Of a stretch of DNA of 64,000 nt, positions 53,201 through 61,938 are shown one piece after another; position 1 is the stretch's first letter, and each line of letters opens with the position of its first letter. This DNA comes from Qipengyuania proteolytica (GTDB taxonomy: Bacteria > Pseudomonadota > Alphaproteobacteria > Sphingomonadales > Sphingomonadaceae). The stretch lies in assembly GCF_019711565.1 (NCBI RefSeq), contig NZ_JAIGNN010000001.1, forward strand, positions 1-64,000, in the 5' to 3' direction. The position numbers and the translations under genes were made by a program. The notes under the pieces are model-generated. The model made no database searches, was not told the DNA's origin, and saw only the letters and a list, made by a program, of their open reading frames with translations.

Positions 53201-53504
53201 GGAGCAAGGCAACGCAGATGGCCTTAGCCAGGAAGAAATGGCCTTCTACGAGGCGTTGGCGGATAACGAAAGTGCCGTTGATGTCATGGGTAATGACAGC
53301 CTCAAAGTTATTGCCGCCGAATTGGTGCGGAGCCTTCGCTCGAATGCAACCGTGGACTGGGCGCGGCGAGAATCAGCTCGTGCTCGGATGCGCGTTCTCG
53401 TGAAGCGCATCCTGCGCAAGTATGGATTTCCCCCGGACTTGCAGGATGACGCTGTGAAAACCGTCATTGAACAGGCTGAGCTGCTTGCTGCGAGCTGGAG
53501 ATAG
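50298..53504 (+). CDS. hsdR: Type I restriction enzyme subunit HsdR
   Basis: A 1068-aa motor/nuclease subunit. The nuclease domain has [20 protein letters not shown] (~140-159; Asp and Glu-Leu-Lys of the PD-(D/E)XK site). The SF2 translocase has [20 protein letters not shown] (~320-339), [12 protein letters not shown] (~428-439), [10 protein letters not shown] and [20 protein letters not shown], then the helical C-terminal domain contacting HsdM. The ATG at 50298 overlaps the upstream stop. It is the last gene of the operon. No strong terminator is seen before the convergent genes. Confidence 0.97.
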   Translation: MGKLAESHVEEAALEWLGEIGWQIAYGIEVAPDSAKPIRPSFGDTILVDRLREAIDRLNPALPSDAGDEALRRVLASETPSLVEENRRLHRLLVEGVPVEFHDGEGIRGDRVMLLSFEDLAGDNDWLAVNQFTVIEDGHTRRPDVVLFVNGLPLGVIELKNPGDENATLHGAFNQLQTYKSQIPSLFRTNALLVTSDGIKARVGSLTADEERFMPWRSTDGETLAPTSDPQLETVLKGVFCRRALLQLVRDFTVFGETGSGIVKIVAGYHQYFAAQNALDATLRALPYATTTGERHKLVEQSDYRLDDAPQARDGDRRIGVIWHTQGSGKSLLMAFYAGLLVREPALENPTIVVITDRNDLDDQLFSTFSMCRDLIRQAPIQADSRDDLREKLDRASGGVIFTTIQKFAPAEGDELPAISDRQNVIVIADEAHRSQYGFKARIDKKSGERSYGHAKYLRDALPNASFIGFTGTPIEQNDVNTPAVFGGYVDIYDISQAVEDGATVPIYYESRLARIELPEDLIPQLDEEIEELTEDEDTASQEKLKARWAAVERLVGSKERLKMIAADLVEHLERRLEALDGKAMAVCMSRRICVALYDEIVALRPEWHSDDDKEGVVKVVMTGSASDPQEWQAHIGGKARRDELAKRAKAPDDPLKLVIVRDMWLTGFDAPSMHTMYIDKPMQGHGLMQAIARVNRVFRDKEAGLVVDYIGIAQNLKAALGVYSPSDREQTGIDEKLAVRVMLEKFDVVQAMFEGFDCSPGIAGTPAQRLKCLAQAIEWILARQHEDAQRQTSDDAKKAAHRRYQDAVLSLSKAFALASASDEAKSIRDQVAFYQTVRAALVKSATSGLSKREREFAVQQLIDRSVVSTDIVDILKAAGMETPDISILSDEFLAEMKGSERPNLALEALKKLLADKIRSRSKTHAVESRKYSERLNDAIARYHTNAISTVEVIQALIELAKDIREKMEQGNADGLSQEEMAFYEALADNESAVDVMGNDSLKVIAAELVRSLRSNATVDWARRESARARMRVLVKRILRKYGFPPDLQDDAVKTVIEQAELLAASWR

Positions 53505-53542
53505 ATTCGCCACCGTTGACGGAAACAATGAGGATGCCCGTG

Positions 53543-54157
53543 TCAGCGCACTTTCCTGATCGCTTCGACGAGCTCATCGAAGGTCGACCGCTGATTGGCT
53601 ATTCTATCGAATGCCCAGCCAACGGGCTGCAGAGCTTCGTCGAAATCCTCCTCAGCAAATGCTTCTGCTAGCTTGTCTCTCTCAATCGAAATGAGAGCTG
53701 CAAGTTCGCCCTTCTTTGGGTCGCATAAAAAACCGCCTTCTACGAGCTGGTCAATGACTTTGGCTTCCGTACGAAGCAGCGTTTTCCAGTCACGCTGACC
53801 AAGTGCGTTGGTTTTCAGGCGGAGACGAATTCCTGCTCCAGCAAAGCCGCAGAAGGCACCAATCCAGGTCTCCGCTTCCTCCCCATCGAGACAATCTGCC
53901 TCCTCGAATTCGACGTAAAGGTCGTAATTTTCCTCATCGTCATTCGCAGTTCGCCATTCGCTTGGCGCAAACCAGAATCCTTCGTTGAGGTCACGATTGA
54001 CCTCGCCATCCCAATCTAGGGCTCGCCTGCGATCATCTATTAGATCGGCGACGGCGTTGCCGAGCGACTGGCTCATCGACCCTCTTACGAAGCGGAGAGC
54101 TGCTTCCAACTCCTCAATGTGCCGAACGATCAATTTACCGACAGAAGTCTCGCTCAT
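53543..54157 (-). CDS. Uncharacterised acidic protein paired with a nuclease gene
   Basis: A 204-aa acidic protein with no recognised family. Segments: LIVRHIEELEAALRFVRGSM, YDLYVEFEEADCLDGEEAET, WIGAFCGFAGAGIRLRLKTN and DEALQPVGWAFDRIANQRST. It begins 12 bases after the stop of the PD-(D/E)XK gene at 54170-54880, so both are on one minus-strand transcript. A repressor, immunity partner or sensor of the nuclease is possible; nothing in the sequence decides. Confidence 0.75.
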   Translation of the reverse strand: MSETSVGKLIVRHIEELEAALRFVRGSMSQSLGNAVADLIDDRRRALDWDGEVNRDLNEGFWFAPSEWRTANDDEENYDLYVEFEEADCLDGEEAETWIGAFCGFAGAGIRLRLKTNALGQRDWKTLLRTEAKVIDQLVEGGFLCDPKKGELAALISIERDKLAEAFAEEDFDEALQPVGWAFDRIANQRSTFDELVEAIRKVR

Positions 54158-54169
54158 GATCTTCAGATC

Positions 54170-54880
54170 CTAAAAGGCGTGCACGTGATCGCCAAAACTG
54201 ACGATGAGATGCTCTGCGAATGAGCGGTGTCGCAGCCTACCTTCGACTGAGGCTCTCGCGGAGCGCGAAATCTCCCTCCAGGTTATGGAAGGTGTCTGTG
54301 AGTTCGGGCTTGCGAACGGGGCAAGGAGGAAAACGTGCGACTGTTTGCCTGTGATCGACGCCCGGCGATCCATGGATGCCGAATATCTCTCAAGCTGCTG
54401 GTGACCGAGCGTTGCGTCGATCTTCACCTCGATTCCGACCAGATGATTCTGGGACTCGATGACAAGGTCCACTCGATCAGAGATATCCCCGATCGGGCTG
54501 AATTCGGTTTCGATCCGGTAGCCCTCAGCGAGCTCCTCGCTCCATTCTTCGCTTGGCAATGCGGCATTCAGAACATTTGCCAAGAAGCGCCTTGAAGCGG
54601 CCCCGCCAAACTCAGGAAGCCATATTCCAGCGAGAGCAGCAGCATTTCTGACTTCGTCGCGCTTGAGTCCTGAAATCGACCATGGATTGACAAGTCCACC
54701 CTCGTCTCTCGCTTGAGAAAGGCCGGTTCGGAGTTCCCCAAATGCACTCTCAAGGTTTTTGAGGTGGTAAGTCTGCTTCGGAGCACGAGGCAGCCCGCCG
54801 CGCACCAAAGGGCGCAAAGCCAGAAAGGCTTCTTGCAGTCTTGCGACTTCCGGAAGCTTGATCTGACGATGCTGTTTCAT
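54170..54880 (-). CDS. PD-(D/E)XK nuclease-family protein
   Basis: A 236-aa protein. The core GDISDRVDLVIESQNHLVGI followed by EVKID (~131-155) is a clean PD-(D/E)XK signature: Asp in VDLVI, Glu and Lys in IEVKID, then ATLGHQQLERY, as in PDDEXK_4-type proteins. An earlier Glu (ETEF) could complete the site. The N-terminal ~100 residues are helical. Together with the 204-aa partner and its position between a type I R-M operon and HipBA it is a candidate two-gene antiphage module. Confidence 0.78.
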   Translation of the reverse strand: MKQHRQIKLPEVARLQEAFLALRPLVRGGLPRAPKQTYHLKNLESAFGELRTGLSQARDEGGLVNPWSISGLKRDEVRNAAALAGIWLPEFGGAASRRFLANVLNAALPSEEWSEELAEGYRIETEFSPIGDISDRVDLVIESQNHLVGIEVKIDATLGHQQLERYSASMDRRASITGKQSHVFLLAPFASPNSQTPSITWREISRSARASVEGRLRHRSFAEHLIVSFGDHVHAF

Positions 54881-54950
54881 CGTATTCTTCTGCCTGCACA
54901 GTTGGCCGAAGTCGATTTCGTTTCAACGATTTCCATGAAATTCAGTCCTG

Positions 54951-56252
54951 CTATCGAATGCTTGAACGAAAGCCGCGCATCGCCCTCTGCGCAATTTCAT
55001 TAGGCACACCCGCTACATCGCAGTGCTTCTCCCAGTTGCCGATGGCCCCTTTGATTTCTTCGATCATGGCTTTGATCTCGCCTGTTTTTAGGTCAGCGAA
55101 CTTTCCGAAAGTAAGTAGGTCCTCGAGTTCGAAGCCATCGGTTTTCCCGGCAAGTGACATTTGGTGTTCGTTGGTCCAGTCGCCGTCAGGATTGTAGGCG
55201 TAGACGACATCGAATGCGGGCGAGAGGCTCCAGCGACCCAAGCTATCCATCAGGAAGGCGATGTTCTTGGTGTGGTCGTCCTGGTTGCGAATGAAGACAT
55301 TGAGCAGCGCGCGGCGCACCTGCTCCTTGATCGCTTCGCGTCCGAGACCGAGCATGCGGATGGTCTCGATCGCCTGCTCGTAGCTATAGGCCCGAGCGAG
55401 GTTGAAATCGAAATGGCGCATCGCGCAAAGCGACTGCATGTGGAGCTTCTTGCCGTCAGGCGTGCGGTCGAAGCGCTGGGTCATGAAATGCGCCCGGCCA
55501 CCTTCTTCGTGCAGACGAGAGCGAGCCATGTCGATGCCAGCCTCTCGGGCTAGCAGATAGCAGGCGTACTCAAGCCGGCCGAAGCCCATCGGGTCGGCAA
55601 GTTCCTTGTCAGCATTGCCCGACACGCCGTCGAACTTGACCAGCCATTGCATGTAGCCGGGCCCTGCAGTCAGCTGCCCTGAATGGAATTCTCCGGTCGC
55701 CTCGTTCCAGGCGAGGACGGCCTTGGCCCGGGCACCTCCAGCAGAGGTCCCGACGCGCAGGATCTCCTGGAGTGCGCGGTGGTCATCCTCTCCCTTGAGC
55801 ACACCGGCCAGTTCTTCGCGCGCGGCAATGACCCTATTGGCGAGCTCGACAAGCGGCGCGATATCGACCGGCCGACCCTGTTCACGGCGCTCACCGGTAG
55901 CAGGCTCGAATTCGAGCGCGCCCATGCCTCGGCGACCGGTATAGCAAAGGCGCTCGACCGGATCGAAGCTGTCGGCTGTGCGGCCCTGCTCGGCAAGCCA
56001 ACGGTTGATCAGGGCGTTACCAAACTTGTCGGGTAGGCTGTCGGCCAGCATGCCCGGAAGCCCTTTGAAGGTCTCGTAATTCAGCGCGGGAAAGTCGTAG
56101 ACGCCACTTCGCAGGGGCATTGTGAGCGGGGCGACTTCGATACCGCTGCGGCTGAATTCCGGAGTGTATTCGAAAACCCCGACATCGCGATCCTCATCCC
56201 ACAGGACGGCGCCGATCTGACGGCCCCAGAGATTGACTACGGCACGCGTCAT
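54951..56252 (-). CDS. hipA: HipA-family toxin kinase
   Basis: A 433-aa Ser/Thr kinase-like toxin. An N-terminal subdomain (MTRAVVNLWGRQIGAVLWDE) and HipA core with LADSLPDKFGNALINRWL are followed by the glycine-rich loop GTSAGGARAKAVL (~168-180), catalytic IRNQDDHTKNIAFL (Asp325/Asp326 region with Asn330) and SPAFDVVYA (Asp348, metal). HipA kinases phosphorylate aminoacyl-tRNA synthetases such as GltX and cause dormancy. It overlaps the antitoxin gene by four bases. In this setting it probably stabilises the element or acts in defence. Confidence 0.93.
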   Translation of the reverse strand: MTRAVVNLWGRQIGAVLWDEDRDVGVFEYTPEFSRSGIEVAPLTMPLRSGVYDFPALNYETFKGLPGMLADSLPDKFGNALINRWLAEQGRTADSFDPVERLCYTGRRGMGALEFEPATGERREQGRPVDIAPLVELANRVIAAREELAGVLKGEDDHRALQEILRVGTSAGGARAKAVLAWNEATGEFHSGQLTAGPGYMQWLVKFDGVSGNADKELADPMGFGRLEYACYLLAREAGIDMARSRLHEEGGRAHFMTQRFDRTPDGKKLHMQSLCAMRHFDFNLARAYSYEQAIETIRMLGLGREAIKEQVRRALLNVFIRNQDDHTKNIAFLMDSLGRWSLSPAFDVVYAYNPDGDWTNEHQMSLAGKTDGFELEDLLTFGKFADLKTGEIKAMIEEIKGAIGNWEKHCDVAGVPNEIAQRAMRGFRSSIR

Positions 56253-56608
56253 GGCGCCTCGTCACCCCAGCTCCATTCCTCGCCAGCTTCACCTTCAGAA
56301 GACTTGCGCACCCTCTGCCGCGCCTTGCCGGTGGCAGACCGGGGATCGAGCGGGCTCAGCTTGGCGTCTGGCATGACATCCAGGAGGCGGTCTTCAATTT
56401 CAAGCGCACGCATTATCCTGGCGAGGCTATCGATGGTCCCGCCATTACCGGCTTCCAGGCGGGCGAGCGTTGAACGCGAGATACCTGCCATTTCCGCAAG
56501 CTCGGCCTGCTTGAGATTGCGTGATATGCGATATGCTTCGATCTGCTTCCCGAGGTCGGATAGCAGCACCGAGAGAGGGCGCAGATCTGGTGAATCATAA
56601 TGTGGCAT
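56249..56608 (-). CDS. hipB: HipB-like antitoxin (Xre-family)
   Basis: A 119-aa protein with an Xre helix-turn-helix (RNLKQAELAEMAGISRSTLA, ~34-53) and a C-terminal tail rich in charged residues (SATGKARQRVRKSSEGEAGE). It should neutralise HipA and repress the shared promoter. Order antitoxin-toxin with four-base overlap is classic. Repeats upstream are listed separately. Confidence 0.92.
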   Translation of the reverse strand: MPHYDSPDLRPLSVLLSDLGKQIEAYRISRNLKQAELAEMAGISRSTLARLEAGNGGTIDSLARIMRALEIEDRLLDVMPDAKLSPLDPRSATGKARQRVRKSSEGEAGEEWSWGDEAP

Positions 56609-56693
56609 TATCGAGACATTATCTCCGAAATGGAGCTTTGTGTAGCGATTTTGCGTCTTTACATGAAGGTGCTTAATGTGTCAATATCGAGAC
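56609..56693 (-). promoter_or_regulatory. hipBA promoter region with repeated operator-like motif
   Basis: TATCGAGAC occurs at 56609-56617, directly before the antitoxin gene, and again at 56685-56693. The AT-rich sequence between them is where the hipBA promoter should lie. HipB proteins bind repeated short operators, so these are likely sites. Confidence 0.5.
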
Positions 56694-56751
56694 GTAAATT
56701 GGCTTATCACCGATAATGCATCAAATTTGCTACTTTATGTAGGTCGGAGTG

Positions 56752-56961
56752 ATGAAAATGAAAGACGAGAAAGTTCACAACGACAAGAGTGACTGGGAAG
56801 GCTTGCGAGAGATCGACCGTGCCATCTCCGAAAATCGCCTCACGTCCTACTCATGGAAGAAGGCCTGGGCTGACCCGTGGGGCAGGATCAAGCTCATCGC
56901 AATCTTCGTGGCGCTGGCTGCTTTTGTTGCGTTCGTAATCGTCAACGATGTGATCCTTTAA
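56752..56961 (+). CDS. Small single-span membrane protein
   Basis: About 69 aa: a charged N-terminal half (DKSDWEGLREIDRAISENRL) and one C-terminal transmembrane helix (IKLIAIFVALAAFVAFVIV). Starts at 56752 or, with better spacing to GGAG, 56758. It converges on traG, overlapping its stop by four bases. No family recognised; it may be ICE backbone or the last cargo gene. Confidence 0.6.
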   Translation: MKMKDEKVHNDKSDWEGLREIDRAISENRLTSYSWKKAWADPWGRIKLIAIFVALAAFVAFVIVNDVIL

Positions 56962-59669
56962 GGGCGCTGCCACTCCTTTATTGCATCTGCCGCCTCCTCG
57001 CTCGCGCCTGTGGCGCCTTCTGTTTGGCCATCCAAGTAGCCTCTCACTGTTCCGATCCGCCCGCGACCTTGCCGACGAACCCGCTCGACTTCATCCGTGA
57101 TGCCAGACCGATCAGGAGCATCGGGCATTGAGGGACCACCCGCAGAACCTACAGCTCCCCTAGCTCGCACCTGCCCAGCACCTCCGATCCCGGGGCGGCT
57201 GACAGGAGCGAAGTCCGGCAGTGAAAGGTCGGCTTCGATGTCGTCCTGCAGCCGATCAGCATAGCTTTCAACAAACCGAGATTGAAGCTGCTGGCCGCGC
57301 GCGCTCATCTGGAACTCGATGTCGTCGAAGCGCACCGGTCCATAATAGTCGCGATTGGCTTCGATCTCGGCCATGCCCCATTCGCGATAAGCCTGGCTCA
57401 GGTTCAGCGTGCCTGCGGCGCTGTTGGCCTCGTACCAGCTGGCTTGGTTCTCGAGGCGGCTGGCCATCTCTTCGGCCCGACGCGACTCTCGCGTATAGCT
57501 CTCGGCTTCAGTCAGCGATCGGCTGAGACCCGACGAATTGGTCGATACTTGCGATACTGAGCTCGAGCTCGTCTCGCGCAAGAAACCTTCACGCGTGTTC
57601 GACCAGTTGCGACTGTCGGAAAGCTGGCGCAGCGTTCCCATGATCCTGCCGCGGTCTTCCGAGGCAATCCCGATATCGCTGTCCGTCCAGCTCTGATTTC
57701 GGCCTCCCCTGACGCCAAGTTGAGCAGTGCCAGGGCCTCTTTCTCCCTTGAGACCCAAAGATGCATCGCCGTTGAGAAACCATGAAACCGTGATGTCGTC
57801 AGACGCGCGCCGGGACAGGCCGAACTGCTGCTGCAGCGTCCTCGAGGCATTGTCGACTTCGCTGAATGCCGTGCCGATGCTGTCGTTCGTGCCGACGCCG
57901 CTGACCGTGTCGGAGCTTTGACCCTGGCTGTAGGCGTTGCGGATCTCGCTGAACCGGGTGAGCGCAGAGCTCGTCGATTGCTGGGCGAGGTTGGCATAGG
58001 TCTCGCTCTGCGTCCGGCTCTGGCTCGCCATCGTTCCGAGGCGTCCGGTGAAGTCCTGCCCCAGTGTCGGCGTGAACGGATAGCTTGAATTCGGGACTGC
58101 AGCGAACTCGCCATCGGGGAAGCTTGTGGTCTGTGTACCGCTGTCGCTGAAACCACGCGTCTGGGCCGCGCCATAGGCGATGTTGGGGGCAAGATTGCCT
58201 TGGGCAAACTGGCGGGAAAACACCGTCGAATTGTCGATGTTCGAATTGCCGAGCGAGACATTGCCGGTGCTCGCTTCGCGCGAGGCTTCCTCCGCCGCGT
58301 TCTGGCTCGGGTTCAAGTAGCTCGTCGCCTGCCCCGAAATCGCGAGCGCACCGCGCGCCACCCCGCCGGCAAGGAACGGGATCGAGGCGACGAGATAGCC
58401 CGCCAAGATGCCGATATCGCTGTTGACTTCGCTCATGCCGGCAAAGGTCGTGAGGCTGAGGCCTGTGCTGCCGCCAGCGGCGGCGACATCGCCCGCGCCT
58501 TTGAACATCAGGATCATGTGCAGGATGACGAAGAGCGGTCCCCACGCCGCAAGGTAGAAGAAGCCGGTGACGTAACCTCTCAATGCAATGGGTCCGGTCC
58601 GCGGCATCAGGAACAGTGGAAACAGGACAGGGAACAGCGCGTAGAACACTACCGTCAGCACGACATTGAGGATCGGGACCCATTTCATCGCGTTGTGCGC
58701 GATCGAGGAATAGGTCCGCTCGGTCTGAATATCTGCCCGGGTCTGCGCGAAGACGTCGATACTGCCCGTGCCGCTCGCCCCTGCAAAGCCGTGCATGGCC
58801 TGGTTCATGGCATTGATCGTCAGCACCTGGCGGAAGATGTCGCTCGCGCTGCGCGAGATGCCGGTGAGATACTGGTAAGCAATCGGGAGATCGGCCATGA
58901 GCTTGGCCTTGGCGAGCGCTTCGGTCTGGCGCGGATAGAGCTGGCGTCCAGCGACAAGCGTCATCTCGTCGATAAGGCCCGCCCATTGGCCCGAAAGCGC
59001 GGTGTAGGCCTCGCGGCAAGTGATGATCGAGGCCGTCACGCTGTCGTCGGCCTGCCGGGTCAGGAATTTCTGCGCGCGCGCCGCACTACCCGGTGCGATC
59101 GTAGCCCAGATGTCATCGCTCTCGGACAGCTCCTTCATCGAGTAGCGGCCGAGCAGCAGATCGTAGAACACGCACTGCCGGACATGCTCGTCGAAGTTCG
59201 CAGCAAACTCCGGATCGGAAATGCGCAACGACCGCGTCGATTCAAGCAGCCGTGCGCCATAGATCATGCCGTTTTTCGAGTAGTTGAGGTCGTCCGGCAG
59301 GCCGAATACGAGCTCGGCCGAGCGGGTTAGATAGTCCCCCGCCTGGCTGGTGAAACTTGCCATCAGGGCAAGCCCGAGCGGGACATTGGCCACCGTTGCC
59401 GGTGCAAGACTGGGATTGACCCGGTCGGTCACATGGACGTCAATGCGCGGCACCATCAGGCACATGTAGATGAGCGTCGCGCCGAGGAACCAGTTGAGCC
59501 AAGCGCGCCAGTCCTGGTTGAACGCGACCACGATGACCGCGAGCACCATGCCCATTACCAGCGCGACCTGGATCAGGCTCTTGTAGCCGCCCGCACCGGT
59601 CCAGGCGGCAACGGCGTTGAGGACATTGACGATATATTCGCCGCCGCCGACCGTGAAAATCTCGACCAT
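56958..59669 (-). CDS. traG: F-type conjugation protein TraG
   Basis: A 903-aa inner-membrane protein for mating-pair formation. The N-terminal half (~1-450) is TraG_N-like with several membrane helices (around 30-52, 58-76, 335-360, 368-400, 430-450). The periplasmic C-terminal half (~470-903) is Ser/Gln/Asn-rich and helical, as in F TraG, where it assists mating-pair stabilisation and entry exclusion. It is last of the minus-strand tra operon, 12 bases after traH, and its stop meets the small membrane-protein gene. Confidence 0.9.
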   Translation of the reverse strand: MVEIFTVGGGEYIVNVLNAVAAWTGAGGYKSLIQVALVMGMVLAVIVVAFNQDWRAWLNWFLGATLIYMCLMVPRIDVHVTDRVNPSLAPATVANVPLGLALMASFTSQAGDYLTRSAELVFGLPDDLNYSKNGMIYGARLLESTRSLRISDPEFAANFDEHVRQCVFYDLLLGRYSMKELSESDDIWATIAPGSAARAQKFLTRQADDSVTASIITCREAYTALSGQWAGLIDEMTLVAGRQLYPRQTEALAKAKLMADLPIAYQYLTGISRSASDIFRQVLTINAMNQAMHGFAGASGTGSIDVFAQTRADIQTERTYSSIAHNAMKWVPILNVVLTVVFYALFPVLFPLFLMPRTGPIALRGYVTGFFYLAAWGPLFVILHMILMFKGAGDVAAAGGSTGLSLTTFAGMSEVNSDIGILAGYLVASIPFLAGGVARGALAISGQATSYLNPSQNAAEEASREASTGNVSLGNSNIDNSTVFSRQFAQGNLAPNIAYGAAQTRGFSDSGTQTTSFPDGEFAAVPNSSYPFTPTLGQDFTGRLGTMASQSRTQSETYANLAQQSTSSALTRFSEIRNAYSQGQSSDTVSGVGTNDSIGTAFSEVDNASRTLQQQFGLSRRASDDITVSWFLNGDASLGLKGERGPGTAQLGVRGGRNQSWTDSDIGIASEDRGRIMGTLRQLSDSRNWSNTREGFLRETSSSSVSQVSTNSSGLSRSLTEAESYTRESRRAEEMASRLENQASWYEANSAAGTLNLSQAYREWGMAEIEANRDYYGPVRFDDIEFQMSARGQQLQSRFVESYADRLQDDIEADLSLPDFAPVSRPGIGGAGQVRARGAVGSAGGPSMPDAPDRSGITDEVERVRRQGRGRIGTVRGYLDGQTEGATGASEEAADAIKEWQRP

Positions 59670-59681
59670 GCTGCCTGACCC

Positions 59682-61118
59682 TTATGGAACGATGGAGCGG
59701 GACTGCATCCCGCGCGACCAGTCGAGCGCGGCGGCCATCGACGGCGACATCGAGGCAGCGAGCATATTCTCGATCATCGCCGTCTTCTCGATGATCTGCA
59801 TGATCGCAGAGACCCGGGCTTGCCCGGTCGCTTGCCGCTGGGCGAGGCTTGACCGGACCTCGGCGACCTGCGCGCGCCAGATCGCGAGTTTCGCTTCATC
59901 GGCCGCAATGAAGCTCGCCATCGAGCGTCCGGCCTCGGCGGTGATGCGTTCGAGGATGGCATAGAGAAGATCGATGCTGGCGATCTCGGCCAGTGTGTCG
60001 CGGTCGTCTGTTGCCATCCCGCGTCCATAGGCCGCCTGCACGGTGAGGATCTTGTAGAGCGGCACCGATGCCACCTGGAGCAGCTCCTTCTCCTCGTCGC
60101 CAATCGCGGTATCGCTGCGAATGGCCTCCACCATGCTGCCGATGAGCCGGCCAACGCGCGGCCGGATGGCCTTCGCGCTCGTGAGACTCATTTGCTGGAA
60201 AGTCGGGTTGAGGCACTGGTCGGGCTCGTCGCACTGGAACACCCGCACCGATTGGCCCTGTGTCCCGTCGAGCAGCGCGGTGACGAGCGTCGAGGAGGCG
60301 TCGCCCGCGAAAGGCACGAACTTGCCCGGCTCGTCGTCGCGGGGCGGCACGTAGATCACCGTGCCGATGAGCGTCATCGCATACTCGGCAAGATCGCGGT
60401 CGAAGGTGCCACCCGGGTTGAAGAAGGCGCTCTGCTTGAGGACATGCCAGGTGTAGTTGCGCGGCACACCGGGATTGATGTCGGCATAGTCGGCGCCGGC
60501 ACCCTCGTTGGTCGACGCACGCTGACCGCGCGTTCCGCAACCATGCTTGGCAGCGGCATAGTCGGTGAAGATGCCTTCGGAGTTGCCGATCGCTTCGCAG
60601 ATCGCCTTGTCGGCGAGATCGCCCTTGGGCCAGACGCCGCCGACCAGCCCCTGCGCCATCTCGCAGGAGTTGATCGAGAGGTTGTTCATGAGCTGCGCCT
60701 TCTGGCTGAACTCCTGCATGATCTTCGAGCACTCGGGGCAAACGGTATCGATCGCGAGGCTGAAGGCGAACCCCACCGCATTGTTCGCGACGGCCTTCAA
60801 GAGCGCGACCATCTCGCTTGCGTTGATGAAAGAGAAGGATCCGGCGAAGATATCGATACCGCCGCAACCAGCGCGGGCACGCGGAAGCTGGAGATTGGCG
60901 ATGTTGGTCGTCTTCTGCGGGAAGCGCGTCCAGACATTGCCGAGGCTGTAATAGCCCGCCGACTGTCCTTCGAACGCGCTCGGCCCGGTGACATTGGCCG
61001 CCGCGCCCATGTCGTCCATGAAGCGGTCCATGCTGTCGCCGACATTTGCGACGACAGGCGACGCGACCATGCTGGCGGCAGCTATGGTGAGCGCCGCATT
61101 GCGGATGCTAGTAATCAT
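59682..61118 (-). CDS. traH: F-type conjugation protein TraH
   Basis: A 478-aa periplasmic protein for pilus assembly. The ATG at 61118 gives a signal peptide (MITSIRNAALTIAAASMVAS to about VVANV). TraH hallmarks follow: MDRFMDDMGAAANVTGPSAF, GYYSLGNVWTRFP, RAGCGGIDIFAGSFSFINAS (~85-104) and VCPECSKIMQEFSQKAQ, plus a C-terminal coiled coil. The frame continues upstream to 61319 but overlaps traF there. It overlaps the traF end by 11 bases. Confidence 0.94.
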   Translation of the reverse strand: MITSIRNAALTIAAASMVASPVVANVGDSMDRFMDDMGAAANVTGPSAFEGQSAGYYSLGNVWTRFPQKTTNIANLQLPRARAGCGGIDIFAGSFSFINASEMVALLKAVANNAVGFAFSLAIDTVCPECSKIMQEFSQKAQLMNNLSINSCEMAQGLVGGVWPKGDLADKAICEAIGNSEGIFTDYAAAKHGCGTRGQRASTNEGAGADYADINPGVPRNYTWHVLKQSAFFNPGGTFDRDLAEYAMTLIGTVIYVPPRDDEPGKFVPFAGDASSTLVTALLDGTQGQSVRVFQCDEPDQCLNPTFQQMSLTSAKAIRPRVGRLIGSMVEAIRSDTAIGDEEKELLQVASVPLYKILTVQAAYGRGMATDDRDTLAEIASIDLLYAILERITAEAGRSMASFIAADEAKLAIWRAQVAEVRSSLAQRQATGQARVSAIMQIIEKTAMIENMLAASMSPSMAAALDWSRGMQSRSIVP

Positions 61119-61938
61119 GTCCGGCTTCCTTCGAGGTGAGGAGGTAAATGCGGTCCTGCAGCTCGTCGGCCGAGAGCACGCCGTATCCAATCGGGATCGG
61201 GCGCCTGGCCACGCTGTCCCACAGCACGAGCGCCGGGGTGATGCCGGGTTCGAGCCCCATGCGCGGCCGCTGACCGCTTTCGACCTTGTAGTCGGGGAAG
61301 TGACGGGACGGACCGCCATCGGTCGAGATCGCCCGGACCGTGATATGCCAGCGGTCCGCTACCGAGCGCACGATCGGGCTCATCACTTCGCAGGCGCCGC
61401 AGGTCTGGGCGAAGAAGTAGAACAGGCCATAGCGCTCGGAGAGCCTGGCCATCACCGCATCGCGGTCGGCAGCGCGCGCGTCCTGCCATTGCTTCTTGGC
61501 GAGCGCGCCGACGGGTCGCTCGAGCGTGTAGTCGAGCTCAGGATCCTGCCAGATCGCGCGCTGCCAGACATCGGAGAACAACGAAGCCCGGTCGAGCTGG
61601 ACACGCTGGAAGCGGATATAGGCGGTGACGTTTTCCGGCGTCGGATAGAGGATCGCGCGCGCCTTGAGTTCGCGCAGCTCTCCCGTGACCGCGTCGAGTT
61701 CTTGCGCGGCGGTAACCTGGACCGGTGGCTGCGCCATCTGCGGCTCGTCTGCGGGCACCGGCTTTACGCAATAGAACCAGTAGCCGAGCCTGCGCTGCTC
61801 GCAGTAGAGGCTGTCTGCCGAGGCAGCTGGCTCTGCCTGGCGCGCTTCCTGGGCAACTGCCCGAACGGGAAGCAGTGCAGCGAGACACATGGCCAATACT
61901 GGGAGGGCCAGCATCGGCAGTGATTGGCGGCGCGTCAT
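61108..61938 (-). CDS. traF: F-type conjugation protein TraF (thioredoxin-like)
   Basis: A 276-aa periplasmic protein starting at 61938 with a signal peptide (MTRRQSLPMLALPVLAMCLA to about AVAQ). The C-terminal thioredoxin-like domain has YFFAQTCGACEVMSP, a CxxC pair at C170/C173, and a cis-Pro-type GITPALVLWD. F-plasmid TraF lacks an active CxxC, so this one may be a real disulfide enzyme serving cysteine-rich TraN and TraH. Starts and stops overlap both neighbours. Confidence 0.93.
   Translation of the reverse strand: MTRRQSLPMLALPVLAMCLAALLPVRAVAQEARQAEPAASADSLYCEQRRLGYWFYCVKPVPADEPQMAQPPVQVTAAQELDAVTGELRELKARAILYPTPENVTAYIRFQRVQLDRASLFSDVWQRAIWQDPELDYTLERPVGALAKKQWQDARAADRDAVMARLSERYGLFYFFAQTCGACEVMSPIVRSVADRWHITVRAISTDGGPSRHFPDYKVESGQRPRMGLEPGITPALVLWDSVARRPIPIGYGVLSADELQDRIYLLTSKEAGHDY

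Noticed and set aside
45247-53504. BREX-like locus
   Set aside because: No PglZ, BrxC or BrxL; HsdM/HsdS/HsdR are complete and canonical.
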